Shown one piece after another: positions 54,238 to 64,000 of a DNA stretch of 64,000 nucleotides. The notes beneath the pieces are model-generated. The model searched no databases, was not told the DNA's origin, and saw only the letters and a list, made by a program, of their open reading frames with translations. The stretch covers positions 472,675 through 536,674 of the forward strand of contig NZ_QQWG01000001.1 of the NCBI RefSeq assembly GCF_003863355.1, given 5' to 3'. Within the stretch, counting starts at the first letter, position 1. Each line of letters opens with the position of its first letter. This stretch comes from Ancylomarina euxina (lineage in GTDB: Bacteria > Bacteroidota > Bacteroidia > Bacteroidales > Marinifilaceae). The position numbers and the translations under genes are program-made.

Positions 54238-54918
54238 ATGGAGATCAAAAAAACAAAAAAAGCAGACTTGGAAAACAAAAGAGGCCTTTTTCTCGAAATT
54301 GGTTTAGTTCTTACTCTTGCCCTTGTATTTTTCGCTTTTGAATGGCGTGTTGATTCACACGAAATTAGAGAATTAAATGATGTGCAGGAATTGGAAGTCG
54401 ATAATGAAATTATTCCTATCACACGTGAGCCGATTAATACACCACCTCCTCCGCCTCCAGCACCAAAACTGGCTGATATTCTTATTATTGTTGATGACAA
54501 TGAGGATATTGATGAAGAATTAATCATAGAAGAAGCCATCGTTGATATAGATGAAGACGTCAAGGTTCAAGTGAATGAGGATATTGAGGTAAATGATGAG
54601 CCGCAAATTTTTATGGTCGTTGAAGAAATGCCTAAATTTCCTGGTGGAGATCTCGAATTATTAAGATGGATAAACAATTCAGTGAAGTATCCTGTAATAG
54701 CTCAAGAAAATGGTATAACGGGTCGAGTGCATATGAATTTTGTAATAAATGAAACTGGAGGTATTGAAAATATTGTAGTGGTTCGAGGCGTTGATCCTTC
54801 TTTAGATAAAGAAGCGGTTCGAGTAATTAAAAAGATGCCAAAGTGGAAACCAGGTAAACAAAGGGGGAAAGCGGTGAAAGTTTCTTTCTCACTACCCATT
54901 AATTTCCAATTACAGTAA
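54238..54918 (+). CDS. TonB-family energy transducer (paralog 1)
   Basis: The 226-residue protein has an inner-membrane anchor (about 17-36), a proline stretch PPPPPPAPK, a long acidic linker and a C-terminal TonB domain (about 135-226; MPKFPGGDLELLRWI, YPVIAQENGITGRV, VRGVDPSLDKEAV). It would couple the proton motive force to outer-membrane receptors. The start at MEIKKTKKADLENKRG is chosen by comparison with the second copy. No exbB or exbD is adjacent. Confidence 0.9.
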   Translation: MEIKKTKKADLENKRGLFLEIGLVLTLALVFFAFEWRVDSHEIRELNDVQELEVDNEIIPITREPINTPPPPPPAPKLADILIIVDDNEDIDEELIIEEAIVDIDEDVKVQVNEDIEVNDEPQIFMVVEEMPKFPGGDLELLRWINNSVKYPVIAQENGITGRVHMNFVINETGGIENIVVVRGVDPSLDKEAVRVIKKMPKWKPGKQRGKAVKVSFSLPINFQLQ

Positions 54919-54939
54919 TTAATCTTGATTATAAATAAT

Positions 54940-54968
54940 AAAGAGGCTCTGGAATACAGAGCCTCTTT
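54940..54968 (+). terminator. Terminator after TonB paralog 1
   Basis: AAAGAGGCTCTG (54940-54951) pairs with CAGAGCCTCTTT (54957-54968). Confidence 0.9.
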
Positions 54969-55365
54969 ATATTTTCAATTTTTTGATCTATTTATTCTGT
55001 TTACGCTAACGTTTGTAATTTGATATTTGATGTGTATTTTTGTGTAAATCTGATTGTTGTACGGATTGATATTGAAAATAGAATGGCATATTGATAAGTT
55101 TGGTGTTTAGAGGATCTGAAAATGAGTGACTCATTTCTCTTTGGATAGAATGAGCTGGAAACCTACTTTGTTCTTATGAAATTTGACTTTTTGAAGTATC
55201 TTTTGAGTTTTAAAATGTGTTATGTAGGTTGTTTAAACGTGTTTGACGTGAATTTTTCTATCTTTAACCCCCGAATAATTAAGCATGTCTAAAGTATAAT
55301 TTTGATAATACAATTGGAATCTGTATTTTTAGACGCTGAATTTACTAGAAAATAAAAAGAAAACT
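54969..55365 (+). other. Intergenic stretch between the TonB paralogs
   Basis: No gene. It must hold the separate promoter of the second paralog. I see no clear consensus element and no repeat. Confidence 0.4.
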
Positions 55366-56049
55366 ATGGAAGTTAAGAAGTCACAAAAAGCAGATCTAGA
55401 GAATAAGAGAGGTCTTTTTCTAGAGATTGGTCTGGCTCTTACTCTTGCTATTGTATTTCTAGCCTTTGAGTGGCGAGTTGATACAAGTGAAGCCACTGTG
55501 TTGCAGGCAGAGCAAGAAGTGCAGGCTGAAGAGGAAATTATTCCTATTACTCGTCAAGAGCCTGTTAAGCCACCACCACCACCACCACCAGCACCAAAGG
55601 TTGCTGATGTTTTGAACATTGTGGATAACGATGAAGAAATTGATGACGAACTAGAAATTGAAGACTCTGAAGCCGATATGGATGAGGATGTTGAAATTCA
55701 GGTTGTTGAGGAAACAGAGGAAGAAGATGAGCAGCAGGTTTTTGTAATTGTAGAAGATATGCCTGAATTTCCAGGTGGAGATCTTGAATTGCAGAAATGG
55801 ATTAACAGATCTGTAAAATACCCTGTGATTGCACAAGAAAATGGTATTACTGGACGTGTATACGTTGGTTTTGTTGTAAATAAACTTGGAAAAGTTGAAA
55901 ATGTTAAGATTATGAGAGGGGTTGACCCATCACTTGACAAAGAAGCTCTTCGTGTAATTAATATGATGCCGAAGTGGAAGCCAGGTAAGCAACGTGGCAA
56001 AGCAGTAAAAGTATCTTATACTGTACCTATCAATTTCCAGTTACAATAA
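55366..56049 (+). CDS. TonB-family energy transducer (paralog 2)
   Basis: The 227-residue protein is closely similar to paralog 1 from end to end: the ADLENKRGLFLEIGL anchor start, the PPPPPPPAPK segment, an acidic linker and the TonB domain with MPEFPGGDLELQKWI and KQRGKAVKVSYTVPINFQLQ. The linker and proline codons differ most. It is a tandem duplication with independent terminators, so the copies are probably expressed separately and serve different receptors or conditions. Confidence 0.9.
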   Translation: MEVKKSQKADLENKRGLFLEIGLALTLAIVFLAFEWRVDTSEATVLQAEQEVQAEEEIIPITRQEPVKPPPPPPPAPKVADVLNIVDNDEEIDDELEIEDSEADMDEDVEIQVVEETEEEDEQQVFVIVEDMPEFPGGDLELQKWINRSVKYPVIAQENGITGRVYVGFVVNKLGKVENVKIMRGVDPSLDKEALRVINMMPKWKPGKQRGKAVKVSYTVPINFQLQ

Positions 56050-56074
56050 GTAATACGTTTTGTATTCGATATAT

Positions 56075-56103
56075 GAGGCTCTGATTTTTCAGAGCCTCTT
56101 TTT
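56075..56103 (+). terminator. Terminator after TonB paralog 2
   Basis: GAGGCTCTGA (56075-56084) pairs with TCAGAGCCTC (56089-56098), followed by TTTTT. The stem core is shared with the terminator of paralog 1. Confidence 0.9.
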
Positions 56104-56222
56104 GTTATGGGTCTAACTCACTTTATATACGAATATTGCTTACTTTTGTCGATACCTTTAAAAGAGAGAGGGTTTAGTTTTTATAAATGAATTAAATCCA
56201 TAAATCATATATTCGAAAATAA

Positions 56223-57455
56223 ATGGGAGATTTCCTTAATAATAAAATAGAATCGGAAAAAGCAATTTTGATTGGTGTTATTGACCAATCTTTAGGTATG
56301 ACCGAAGTTATGGTGAAAGAATATCTTGATGAGTTAGATTTTCTTGCATTAACAGCGGGAGCTGAGACGGTGAAGCGTTTTACTCAAAAATTACAACGTT
56401 CACATCCCAAAACTTTTGTTGGGACAGGTAAACTTGAAGAAATTGCACAATACCTTAATGATAATCCAGAAATAAGTCTGGTTATTTTTGATGATGAATT
56501 AAAGCCATCACAGCTTCGAAATATTGAACGTGCTTTGCAACGCAAGATTTTAGATAGAACCAACCTAATTCTTGATATTTTTGCTAGCCGGGCACAGACA
56601 GCTAATGCGAAGACCCAAGTGGAGCTAGCACAATATCAGTATTTATTACCCCGATTAACGCGATTATGGACTCACCTTGAGCGTCAAAAAGGGGGAATTG
56701 GAATGCGTGGGCCTGGTGAAACACAGATTGAAACTGACCGTCGTATAATTCTTGATAAGATTGCGAAGTTGAAAGAGGATTTGAAAAAGATTGATAAGCA
56801 AAAAACCGTTCAGCGTAAAAATCGTGATAAAATCATTCGTGTTGCTTTAGTTGGATATACCAATGTAGGTAAATCAACACTAATGAATCTTATAAGTAAG
56901 TCTGAAGTGTTTGCTGAAAATAAACTTTTTGCTACACTAGATACCACGGTTAGAAAAGTTGTGATTCAGAATGTTCCTTTTTTATTAGCTGATACGGTTG
57001 GTTTTATTAGAAAATTACCTCACAATTTAGTTGAATCTTTCAAATCGACATTGGACGAGGTTCGTGAAGCCGATATTATTTTGCATGTTGTCGATATTTC
57101 ACATCCGAACTTCGAAGATCATATCAATGTGGTAAACGAAACGATGGCTGAAATTGATAAGGTAGAAAAGCCACGCTTCTTAATTTTCAATAAAATTGAT
57201 GCTTTTAATTATATTAAAAAGGATGAAGATGATTTGACTGCTAAGCTGCGCGAAAATTATAGTCTTGATGAGTTGAAAAAGATGTGGGTTGCTAAGGGCG
57301 ATACACCATGCTTATTTATCTCTGCAAAGGAAAAGGATAATATAGAGGAGTTCAAGGAGCAGATATATAATGCTGTACGCGAGATTCATTCAGCTCGTTT
57401 CCCATATAATAATTTCCTATATGAAGACTACTCAAATTTGAGTGAAGAGGAATAA
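56223..57455 (+). CDS. hflX: Ribosome-associated GTPase HflX
   Basis: A 410-residue GTPase that splits stalled ribosomes under stress. The N-terminal HflX domain (about 15-190) includes TFVGTGKLEEI and KGGIGMRGPGETQIETDRR. The G domain has GYTNVGKST, DTVGFIRKLP and NKID. The length fits. A strong terminator follows. Confidence 0.95.
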   Translation: MGDFLNNKIESEKAILIGVIDQSLGMTEVMVKEYLDELDFLALTAGAETVKRFTQKLQRSHPKTFVGTGKLEEIAQYLNDNPEISLVIFDDELKPSQLRNIERALQRKILDRTNLILDIFASRAQTANAKTQVELAQYQYLLPRLTRLWTHLERQKGGIGMRGPGETQIETDRRIILDKIAKLKEDLKKIDKQKTVQRKNRDKIIRVALVGYTNVGKSTLMNLISKSEVFAENKLFATLDTTVRKVVIQNVPFLLADTVGFIRKLPHNLVESFKSTLDEVREADIILHVVDISHPNFEDHINVVNETMAEIDKVEKPRFLIFNKIDAFNYIKKDEDDLTAKLRENYSLDELKKMWVAKGDTPCLFISAKEKDNIEEFKEQIYNAVREIHSARFPYNNFLYEDYSNLSEEE

Positions 57456-57464
57456 GAAAGACTA

Positions 57465-57507
57465 AAAAAGCGATGCTCCGAAATTACATTTTGGAGCATC
57501 GCTTTTT
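57465..57507. terminator. Bidirectional terminator hflX/asd
   Basis: AAAAAGCGATGCTCC (57465-57479) pairs with GGAGCATCGCTTTTT (57493-57507), 15 bp in length. Confidence 0.93.
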
Positions 57508-57529
57508 ATATTTCAATTTGGAAAATAGC

Positions 57530-58522
57530 TTATTTTACAATTCCACTTTTTGTTAGATATTCAGCAATTTGAATGGCATTTGTTGCGGCACCTTTACGAA
57601 GATTATCAGCAACAATCCACATGTTCAGACTATTAGGGTTCGAGAAATCACGACGAATTCTACCAACAAAAACTTGATCTTTATCGTGAGCGAATCGTGG
57701 CATCGGATAAATATTCTTGTCGGGCTCATCTTGCAGAACAATTCCTTCAGAATGAGCAAGAAGTTCTTTTAATTCATCTAAATCGAAATCTTTCTCAAAT
57801 TCTATATTTACTGACTCAGAGTGACCCCCAACTACCGGAACACGAACTGCAGTTGCGGTAATTCTGATTGAGTCATCACAAAGAATCTTTTTAGTCTCAT
57901 TAATTAACTTCATCTCCTCTTTCGTGTATGCATTATCTTCAAATACATCACAGTGAGGTAAGCAGTTTTTATCGATAGGATACGGGTAAGCCATTTCTCC
58001 ATCGATACCAGCTCTTTCATTTTCCAATTGCTCAACGGCTTTAACACCAGTTCCACTTATAGATTGGTAAGTTGAGATGATTAGGCGTTTTATTTTGTAT
58101 TTTTTATGAAGAGGAGCTAATGCAACCACCATTTGAATAGTCGAACAGTTTGGGTTGGCGATAATTTTATCATCAACACTCAGTTCTGAAGCATTAATTT
58201 CTGGTACGATTAATTTTTTTTCAGGATGCATTCTCCAAGCTGAAGAATTATCAACAACAAAAGTTCCTACTTTCTCAAATTCGGGAGCCCACTCTAGCGA
58301 AGTATCGCCACCAGCTGAGAAAATTGCAATATGAGGTTTTAATTCAATTGCTTCTTTCATGCCAATTACTGTTACCTGTTTACCTCTAAACTCGATCTTT
58401 TTTCCCTTCGATCTTTCACTTGCAACGGGATACAATTCATCTACAGGAAAATTTCTTTCGGTAAGTACCTCAAGAATTTTTTGTCCCACTAAACCAGTGG
58501 CGCCTACGACAGCAATTTTCAT
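57530..58522 (-). CDS. asd: Aspartate-semialdehyde dehydrogenase
   Basis: A 330-residue enzyme that reduces aspartyl phosphate to the semialdehyde in lysine, threonine and methionine synthesis. The Rossmann motif VVGATGLVGQKILEVL, the catalytic cysteine in IIANPNCSTIQMV and GGHSESVNIEF with the active-site histidine are intact. The length is normal. Single gene. Confidence 0.97.
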   Translation of the reverse strand: MKIAVVGATGLVGQKILEVLTERNFPVDELYPVASERSKGKKIEFRGKQVTVIGMKEAIELKPHIAIFSAGGDTSLEWAPEFEKVGTFVVDNSSAWRMHPEKKLIVPEINASELSVDDKIIANPNCSTIQMVVALAPLHKKYKIKRLIISTYQSISGTGVKAVEQLENERAGIDGEMAYPYPIDKNCLPHCDVFEDNAYTKEEMKLINETKKILCDDSIRITATAVRVPVVGGHSESVNIEFEKDFDLDELKELLAHSEGIVLQDEPDKNIYPMPRFAHDKDQVFVGRIRRDFSNPNSLNMWIVADNLRKGAATNAIQIAEYLTKSGIVK

Positions 58523-58733
58523 AATAAAAAATTCTATTAAATTGGATTAATAATTATAACTTACTTACTCAGATTCAGTTAGTCTGTGGAATTGAACCTG
58601 GGTTAGTATAAAAACATCGAATTAACATTGATTGGTTAGTTCAATTTTTTCAGAGATGTATGGGACTCTTTTTTGATATGTTCCAGAATATCTCTTGCAG
58701 TTAATCGAGTCAACGAATATAGAGTTTTTAGGT

Positions 58734-61700
58734 ATGAAAACACATTCTTTTATTAAAGTATTATTTCTGTTATTACTGAGTATAGGAAGTTTGCAAGCTC
58801 AGGATGTGATTTATTCAGAAGATTTTAATGATGATGTTGGGCAAGGTAATGATGGAGGAGTTATTGAGTTATCTGAAGTTGAATGGACATTGAATACTGA
58901 TGCTTGTACGATTGTAGCAGGAGACTATGTGAAAGTTGTTGATACTGGTAATACTAGGCTTGAAGCTTTAAATTGTAATGGTGAAGCTATTTGGATGAGC
59001 CCAATGATTGACATCTCAGCGTATGAAGATGTTAATATTTCAATTTATGTGAAGGAATTAGGAACATCAACGAGTACAAGTAAGTTTGTGAAACTATATT
59101 ATAAGACAAGTATTGATGGTGAAGAAATCCTTTTTCCAATTAATGGTCTTAATGATGGGAATTTTGATGAAAGTACCGCATCTGTTAATAATATAAATGG
59201 GAATCAAATTTTTATAATTGCTAAGCTTAATTCTCACTTGTCTACTAATAGAGTTTACATTGATGACATCTTAGTTTCAGGAATTCCAATAGTAATTTCA
59301 AACGATGCATTAACTCAGGTTTTAGAACCGACAAGTCAGGTTTCTCCTCAAAATATAAGTTCGATTGCCAATGATATAAATTCTGCTGAGGCATTATTAA
59401 GGTTTAAATTGACTGAGCCGAGTGGAGCTGATGATCTGGGTACTAAAATAGCATCTATCAAGTTTACTAATATAGCTTCTGATAATTCAGCAGATTTAGC
59501 AAATCAATTTGGAGGTTTTGCTATTCATGATGGGAGTAATTTCATTCCAACAAGCTCAGTTAATATAAGTGTAGATGAAGTGATTCTGAGTTTTTTGGAA
59601 GATGATTTTACTCTTTCTGATGATTCTTCTCACGAATATGAATTAAGGGCGTATTTGAAATTATCTGGAATTACTGATGGAAAGAAAGTGAAGCTTGAAA
59701 TAGCTGCAGGAGCAACTAGTATTACAACCTATAACTCGGGTTCAGATTTTGATAACGCGAATAGCGAGGTTGTAGTTTCTCCCGAACATCTGATTTCGGT
59801 TATTGGTACGAACCTGCGCTTTACAGCAATCCCGACTATTAGCCTAATTAAGAATACAAGTTTTTCGCTCTCACTTGATGCAAGGGATATTAATGGGAAT
59901 ATTGATTTAGATGTCAATCAAAATATCGATTTAAGTCTTGAGACTGGGACTGGAATTTTAGGAGGGGTACTTGCTAATAATCTTTCATCAGGACAAGTTA
60001 CCTTTAATGATCTCTCATATAATCAGGCTGAAAATATCATAATACAAGCTTCTGCTACTGGTTTTGTTTCTGCTATCTCTGAACCAATTTCAATTATTAG
60101 TTCCCAATCCACTGATCTTAGTTTGCCTGTTTGGATACCTTCCAACTTAAAGATATCCTCATTAAAAAATTCGGAGGAAGATGCGTTTGAGGTCTTTAAA
60201 TTCTCAGTGGAAGATAAAGGGGATGACTTGGAGTCAACATTTCTGAATGCATTGAGACTTGTTCCTGGTGATAATAATTCTATGAATTGGCAAGACAAAA
60301 TTGCTGGTTTCATACTACACATGGGAGCGAATAAATTAGATGCAAGCTGTACATTCGATAATTCAGCCTTAAATATCAGTATTGCTGATACAGAATCCTT
60401 AAGAGAAATTACTGAAGGAACAAGTCGAGACTATTCAATAAGCGCTTATCTAAAAACAGAACAAGCTGACGGGCAGATTTTGCAGTTAAAAATTGAGAAT
60501 ACTCATGAAGGCTGGGGAACGAGTGGGAGTGGCTTGGTTCCAAATTTAATTGGTGATTTACTTGGTCCAAGTTTCTCAATAGATATTGCTGGAACTCACT
60601 TGCATTTTATTTCAATTCCAACTTTTGATGTTGGCTTTGCATCAAATTTTCAGCTTGGAGCCGAATTAACTGATGTTAATGGAAACAAGGACTCAGATGC
60701 GAGTCAAAATGTAAATTTAGCAGTTGTTGATGGGAATGGCGTCTTATCAGGAACATTAACAAAATCTTTAATTTCGGGTTCGGTTGTATTCAATGATTTG
60801 TCATATAATTATTCCGAATTGATTACTCTATCTATTTCTAGTGATGGTCTGATTGGTGAGGAATCAGAAGAAATTAATATTCTGTCTTCAAAATCGACAC
60901 ATGTTCAGGTCATAGATTGGTTGCCTGATAATCTCAATATTTCATCTTTAGCCGTTTCGGAAAATGATTATACAGAAGTTTTTCGCTTCCAAATAAATGA
61001 TATTGGTGATGATAAAGAGCCAACTAGGTTGAAGAAAATCCGTTTGATTTCATCGGTGAATAATACGCTTAATTGGGAAGAGGGGATTGCAGATTTTCGA
61101 TTGAAAATTAATGGTGAAGTTGTAGATGCTGAATTTTTAAAAACGGAGAAGGATTTGATAATTAGTTTTCAAGAGTCTGAAAATTTGGCAAGTATAGTTG
61201 ACGGGACATCAAGTGAGCTCTCACTATCTATATATCTGAATGAGAAATCAACTGATGGGGCTCGTTTTCAGGCTTCTATTGAAAAGGGACATTCAGTTTG
61301 GGAGGTAAATGGAACTCAATTGATAGAAGAATTTACAAGTGATTTAAGTGGACCAAGTTTTACGATTGATGTATATGGTACAGAACTGATTTTCACGAAT
61401 AAACCTCCTAAAATAATTGTTCCTAATGAGAGTTTTGAAATGGGATTGAAAGTCCTTGATAAATATGGAAATCAAGATCTCAGTTCTGCAGTTGTAGCAA
61501 GAGCGTCACTTGCTTCCGGAACAGGTGAATTATCTTCTGTCTCAGGATTGAATACAGGTCTTGTTGAAGGTGAATTCTTATGGAATGACTTGATTTATAA
61601 TGCGGCTGAAAATTTCACTTTGATAGTAGAAGCCGATGGTATGAGCCCTGTTTTGAGTGATAATATCTCAAGTCTTGACGTCAATTCATTGGTTATTCCT

Positions 61701-64000
61701 TCGAATTCACCAATTCAGTCAAAAGCCCTTAACCCTATGGCTACGAGTTCTGATAATTCTGAAGTGATTTTTAAATTTTTAATTAAAGATTTAGGAACTT
61801 CGGATGATGATCCAACCATAATCAACACTATGAAATTTTACAATAAATTATCTGGAGAGGGCTTGGGTTGGAAAAAGCATTTAGCAGGTTGTACTTTGAT
61901 TAAAGATGGTGAGGTGATTGCTAAAACGATGACGATTGAAGATGATTTCATCTCGTTTACTTCTTTGGATGTTGAAGTAGTCAATGCTTCACAATCGGAG
62001 TTTGAGTTAGGCGTTTTTTTTAAGAAAAGTTTGTTGCCTGATAAAGCTCAAATTCAAGTAGAGATAAGAAAGAAACATGGATGGAAGGCATCTACAACAG
62101 CATCTTCTTTGGAGACAGAATTCTCAGAGAATATTCAATCGGCCTTACATTATATTGAAATCAATGCAGATCGATTGAGTTTTGTTTCTTGCCCTATAGG
62201 GATTACTTCAGATGATACATTTGACCTGATAATTGCAGCCGTTGATGAGTATCAAAATATCGACATTGACAAAACTTCTTTACTCAAGCTAAGTTTGACA
62301 TCAGGCGATGGATCCCTATCCCAAGAGGGGTCTATTGGTCATCTGGCAAATGGAATTTTAGAGGTTGCAGATTTAACTTATTCAGGAAATCAGATGTTCG
62401 AATTATCTGCGAATGGCGATTTGACAACAGCTACTAAAGCAATATTTGTGCAAGAAGAGTCTCTGATTTTATTTGATGATTTTGAATCTCAAAGCTTAAG
62501 TGAATGGCAAAATACTTCCGACTGGGCATCATCTTCTTATTTGTCAATTAATGGCTCTTATAGTTTAAAGCATAACCTGACTAATGCGATTGGGAACAGT
62601 TTTATTGCACGACCTTTGGATAATATTCATATAGGTTCAGAATCAATTTATTGGGAATTCATCCTCAAAAATTCAGCTTGGGATCCGACATCGTCGAATA
62701 AGTTTGTCTTTCATTTATTGATGGATTTTAATGATCCAGATTTAGCCAATAACTTATACTCAGTAGGGGTGAATTTGTCAGGATCGGATGACAAATTAAG
62801 TTTGTGGAAAACGAATGATGAGGGTTTAGAGCTTTTGATAAAGTCAGATTTTGATTGGAATGAGGATGAATCTGTTGCTGTGAAAGTAGAGTATACCGCA
62901 AAAGGAGAGTGGCGTTTTGATTATAATCGTTTGGGCGAAAAGAATAATTGGTTAGGAGCGGGAATGGCATTTTCAGAAGTTGAAGGTGATGTTGAAACTT
63001 GGTATTCTGGATTGGAGTTTAATTTCGAAACGGCATCTCGTGCTGGAGAATTGTGGTTTGATGACATCAATATTGAGAGTTATAATACAGCTCCATTTTT
63101 GAAAACATATGCTGTTTTCTCCGATTCTATAGTCCTTAATTTCTCTGAAAATCTTAGTCTTTTAGAATCTTCAAAGCTTAATAATTTTCAATTGGAACTT
63201 GAGGACAACCTTATTCCAATTAAGGAAATTAAAGCAGGAAGTCTTAATGATCAACTTATCTTATTTATGGAGATCGCATTTCTTACAGGGCAATATCATT
63301 TGAGCCTAAGTGGTTTGGTTGATCTTAACGGAGCTATATCTCAAACTGAAGAAATAGAATTTGAATTCTTTGCAGAATCCAAAGCTCATGATTTAATCAT
63401 TAATGAAATATTTGCTGATGAAACACCTATTGTTGGCTTGCCAGAATATGAATTCATAGAGATTTATAATGCCAGTTATTATCCTATTAATATAAAGGAC
63501 TACAAATTAAAGGTTGGGAGTACTGAGAAGATCCTTTCTGATTTTGAAATTCAATCTCATGAGTATTTAATTTTATGCTCTAATGCAGCCGTTGAGCTTT
63601 ATAAAGCGTTTGGAAATTCTCTAGGTCTTAGTAGTTTCCCAAGTTTGACCAATTCAGGTGTCCGTATTTCCTTAGAATCTCTATCAGGCGTGTTGCTTGA
63701 TCAAGTCACCTATTCATCGGATTGGTATAGAGATGATGATAAGAAAAATGGAGGTTGGAGTTTAGAGCGAATTGATGCTTCTAATTTTTGCTCAACGGTA
63801 AGTAATTGGTCAGCATCAGAAAATGAAAAAGGAGGAACCCCAGGGCATGTGAATTCAGTGAAAGGAGTTTATAAGGATATAGTAGCTCCTGAATTAACAA
63901 CTTATTTTTTACTCTCAAATCAGGAATTGCAGCTGGAGTTTTCAGAAAGTATAAATGAAGATGTAGCACTATTACTTTCAAATTATGCGATTGTTGGCAA
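58734..64000 (+). CDS. Very large secreted repeat protein with lamin-tail domain (3' end outside the window)
   Basis: From the ATG at 58734 the frame stays open to the window end (1755 codons). There is a signal peptide (1-22, SIGSLQAQ). A jelly-roll-like domain follows, then about four tandem units of roughly 260 residues beginning near 59307, 60117, 60901 and 61690. They share motifs such as WIPSNLKISSL / WLPDNLNISSL, MNWQDKIAGF / LNWEEGIADF and VTFNDLSYN / VVFNDLSYN. Another carbohydrate-binding-like segment (near 62480-63080) precedes a lamin-tail domain (about 63385-63720; LIINEIFADETP...YEFIEIYN). It is probably a surface or secreted adhesin or envelope protein. A type IX secretion signal would be expected beyond the window. 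Confidence 0.85.
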   Translation, partial: MKTHSFIKVLFLLLLSIGSLQAQDVIYSEDFNDDVGQGNDGGVIELSEVEWTLNTDACTIVAGDYVKVVDTGNTRLEALNCNGEAIWMSPMIDISAYEDVNISIYVKELGTSTSTSKFVKLYYKTSIDGEEILFPINGLNDGNFDESTASVNNINGNQIFIIAKLNSHLSTNRVYIDDILVSGIPIVISNDALTQVLEPTSQVSPQNISSIANDINSAEALLRFKLTEPSGADDLGTKIASIKFTNIASDNSADLANQFGGFAIHDGSNFIPTSSVNISVDEVILSFLEDDFTLSDDSSHEYELRAYLKLSGITDGKKVKLEIAAGATSITTYNSGSDFDNANSEVVVSPEHLISVIGTNLRFTAIPTISLIKNTSFSLSLDARDINGNIDLDVNQNIDLSLETGTGILGGVLANNLSSGQVTFNDLSYNQAENIIIQASATGFVSAISEPISIISSQSTDLSLPVWIPSNLKISSLKNSEEDAFEVFKFSVEDKGDDLESTFLNALRLVPGDNNSMNWQDKIAGFILHMGANKLDASCTFDNSALNISIADTESLREITEGTSRDYSISAYLKTEQADGQILQLKIENTHEGWGTSGSGLVPNLIGDLLGPSFSIDIAGTHLHFISIPTFDVGFASNFQLGAELTDVNGNKDSDASQNVNLAVVDGNGVLSGTLTKSLISGSVVFNDLSYNYSELITLSISSDGLIGEESEEINILSSKSTHVQVIDWLPDNLNISSLAVSENDYTEVFRFQINDIGDDKEPTRLKKIRLISSVNNTLNWEEGIADFRLKINGEVVDAEFLKTEKDLIISFQESENLASIVDGTSSELSLSIYLNEKSTDGARFQASIEKGHSVWEVNGTQLIEEFTSDLSGPSFTIDVYGTELIFTNKPPKIIVPNESFEMGLKVLDKYGNQDLSSAVVARASLASGTGELSSVSGLNTGLVEGEFLWNDLIYNAAENFTLIVEADGMSPVLSDNISSLDVNSLVIPSNSPIQSKALNPMATSSDNSEVIFKFLIKDLGTSDDDPTIINTMKFYNKLSGEGLGWKKHLAGCTLIKDGEVIAKTMTIEDDFISFTSLDVEVVNASQSEFELGVFFKKSLLPDKAQIQVEIRKKHGWKASTTASSLETEFSENIQSALHYIEINADRLSFVSCPIGITSDDTFDLIIAAVDEYQNIDIDKTSLLKLSLTSGDGSLSQEGSIGHLANGILEVADLTYSGNQMFELSANGDLTTATKAIFVQEESLILFDDFESQSLSEWQNTSDWASSSYLSINGSYSLKHNLTNAIGNSFIARPLDNIHIGSESIYWEFILKNSAWDPTSSNKFVFHLLMDFNDPDLANNLYSVGVNLSGSDDKLSLWKTNDEGLELLIKSDFDWNEDESVAVKVEYTAKGEWRFDYNRLGEKNNWLGAGMAFSEVEGDVETWYSGLEFNFETASRAGELWFDDINIESYNTAPFLKTYAVFSDSIVLNFSENLSLLESSKLNNFQLELEDNLIPIKEIKAGSLNDQLILFMEIAFLTGQYHLSLSGLVDLNGAISQTEEIEFEFFAESKAHDLIINEIFADETPIVGLPEYEFIEIYNASYYPINIKDYKLKVGSTEKILSDFEIQSHEYLILCSNAAVELYKAFGNSLGLSSFPSLTNSGVRISLESLSGVLLDQVTYSSDWYRDDDKKNGGWSLERIDASNFCSTVSNWSASENEKGGTPGHVNSVKGVYKDIVAPELTTYFLLSNQELQLEFSESINEDVALLLSNYAIVG

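Noticed and set aside
54168..54563. Long minus-strand frame opposite TonB paralog 1
   Set aside because: It mirrors the acidic and proline-rich codons of the TonB gene and has low-complexity serine and glycine runs. It is an antisense shadow.
1..64000. CRISPR arrays, rRNA genes, insertion sequences, retrons
   Set aside because: No regularly spaced direct repeats of CRISPR size, no rRNA-like stretches, no transposase and no reverse transcriptase were found.

Overview
This window is a 64 kb piece of a low-GC Bacteroidota chromosome, probably a marine Bacteroidales-type anaerobe or facultative anaerobe. The signs are promoter elements of the TTTG-N19-TAnnTTTG type, a DUF5777 beta-barrel, tandem TonB energy transducers, a membrane pyrophosphatase and lipoprotein signals of Bacteroidota style. 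Most of the window is ordinary housekeeping sequence: clpX (partial), folA, thyA, ppa, pgi, gpsA, lysS, lipA-lipB, recJ, uraA, ribF, hppA, greA, ruvC, serS, rpmA-rplU, hflX, asd and one tRNA-Ala(GGC).

The unusual region is a 9.0 kb integrative island (3926-12954) inserted into comM. The two comM pieces (2498-3930 and 12955-13060) rejoin exactly to a 512-residue ComM. The insertion has a duplicated 5-bp core AAAGT and 21-bp inverted arms (3932-3952 and 12925-12945) that differ at one base. This is what a large serine integrase leaves behind, and such an integrase (11311-12888) lies beside the right junction. The island also carries a small serine recombinase overlapping the truncated comM stop codon, a T7-type single-subunit RNA polymerase (4949-7228) with its catalytic residues intact, a type II restriction-modification set (endonuclease, HTH controller, HaeIII/HaeII-like C5 methyltransferase), one secreted protein of unknown function and several structured intergenic elements. 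It has no phage structural, lysis or replication genes. A phage-type RNA polymerase in a compact integrase and restriction-modification island is the best candidate here for an undescribed system.

From 15 to 22 kb a minus-strand cluster encodes an electron-transfer chain. It has a six-heme lipoprotein with a collagen-like linker, a one-heme lipoprotein, a DUF5777 outer-membrane barrel, a monoheme cytochrome c, a seven-heme cytochrome, a cytochrome b membrane subunit and a seven-heme NapC/NirT-like quinol dehydrogenase. That is 22 predicted c-type hemes. A Crp/Fnr regulator is divergent from it, with a near-consensus FNR box between them. The natural reading is a quinol-to-periplasm or quinol-to-surface respiratory conduit switched by oxygen or redox state.

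The rest is chromosomal core with strong intrinsic terminators, a large hybrid sensor kinase (50623-53475), a candidate structured RNA downstream of tRNA-Ala (53863-54037) and, at the right edge, a very large secreted repeat protein with a lamin-tail domain (58734 to beyond the window).
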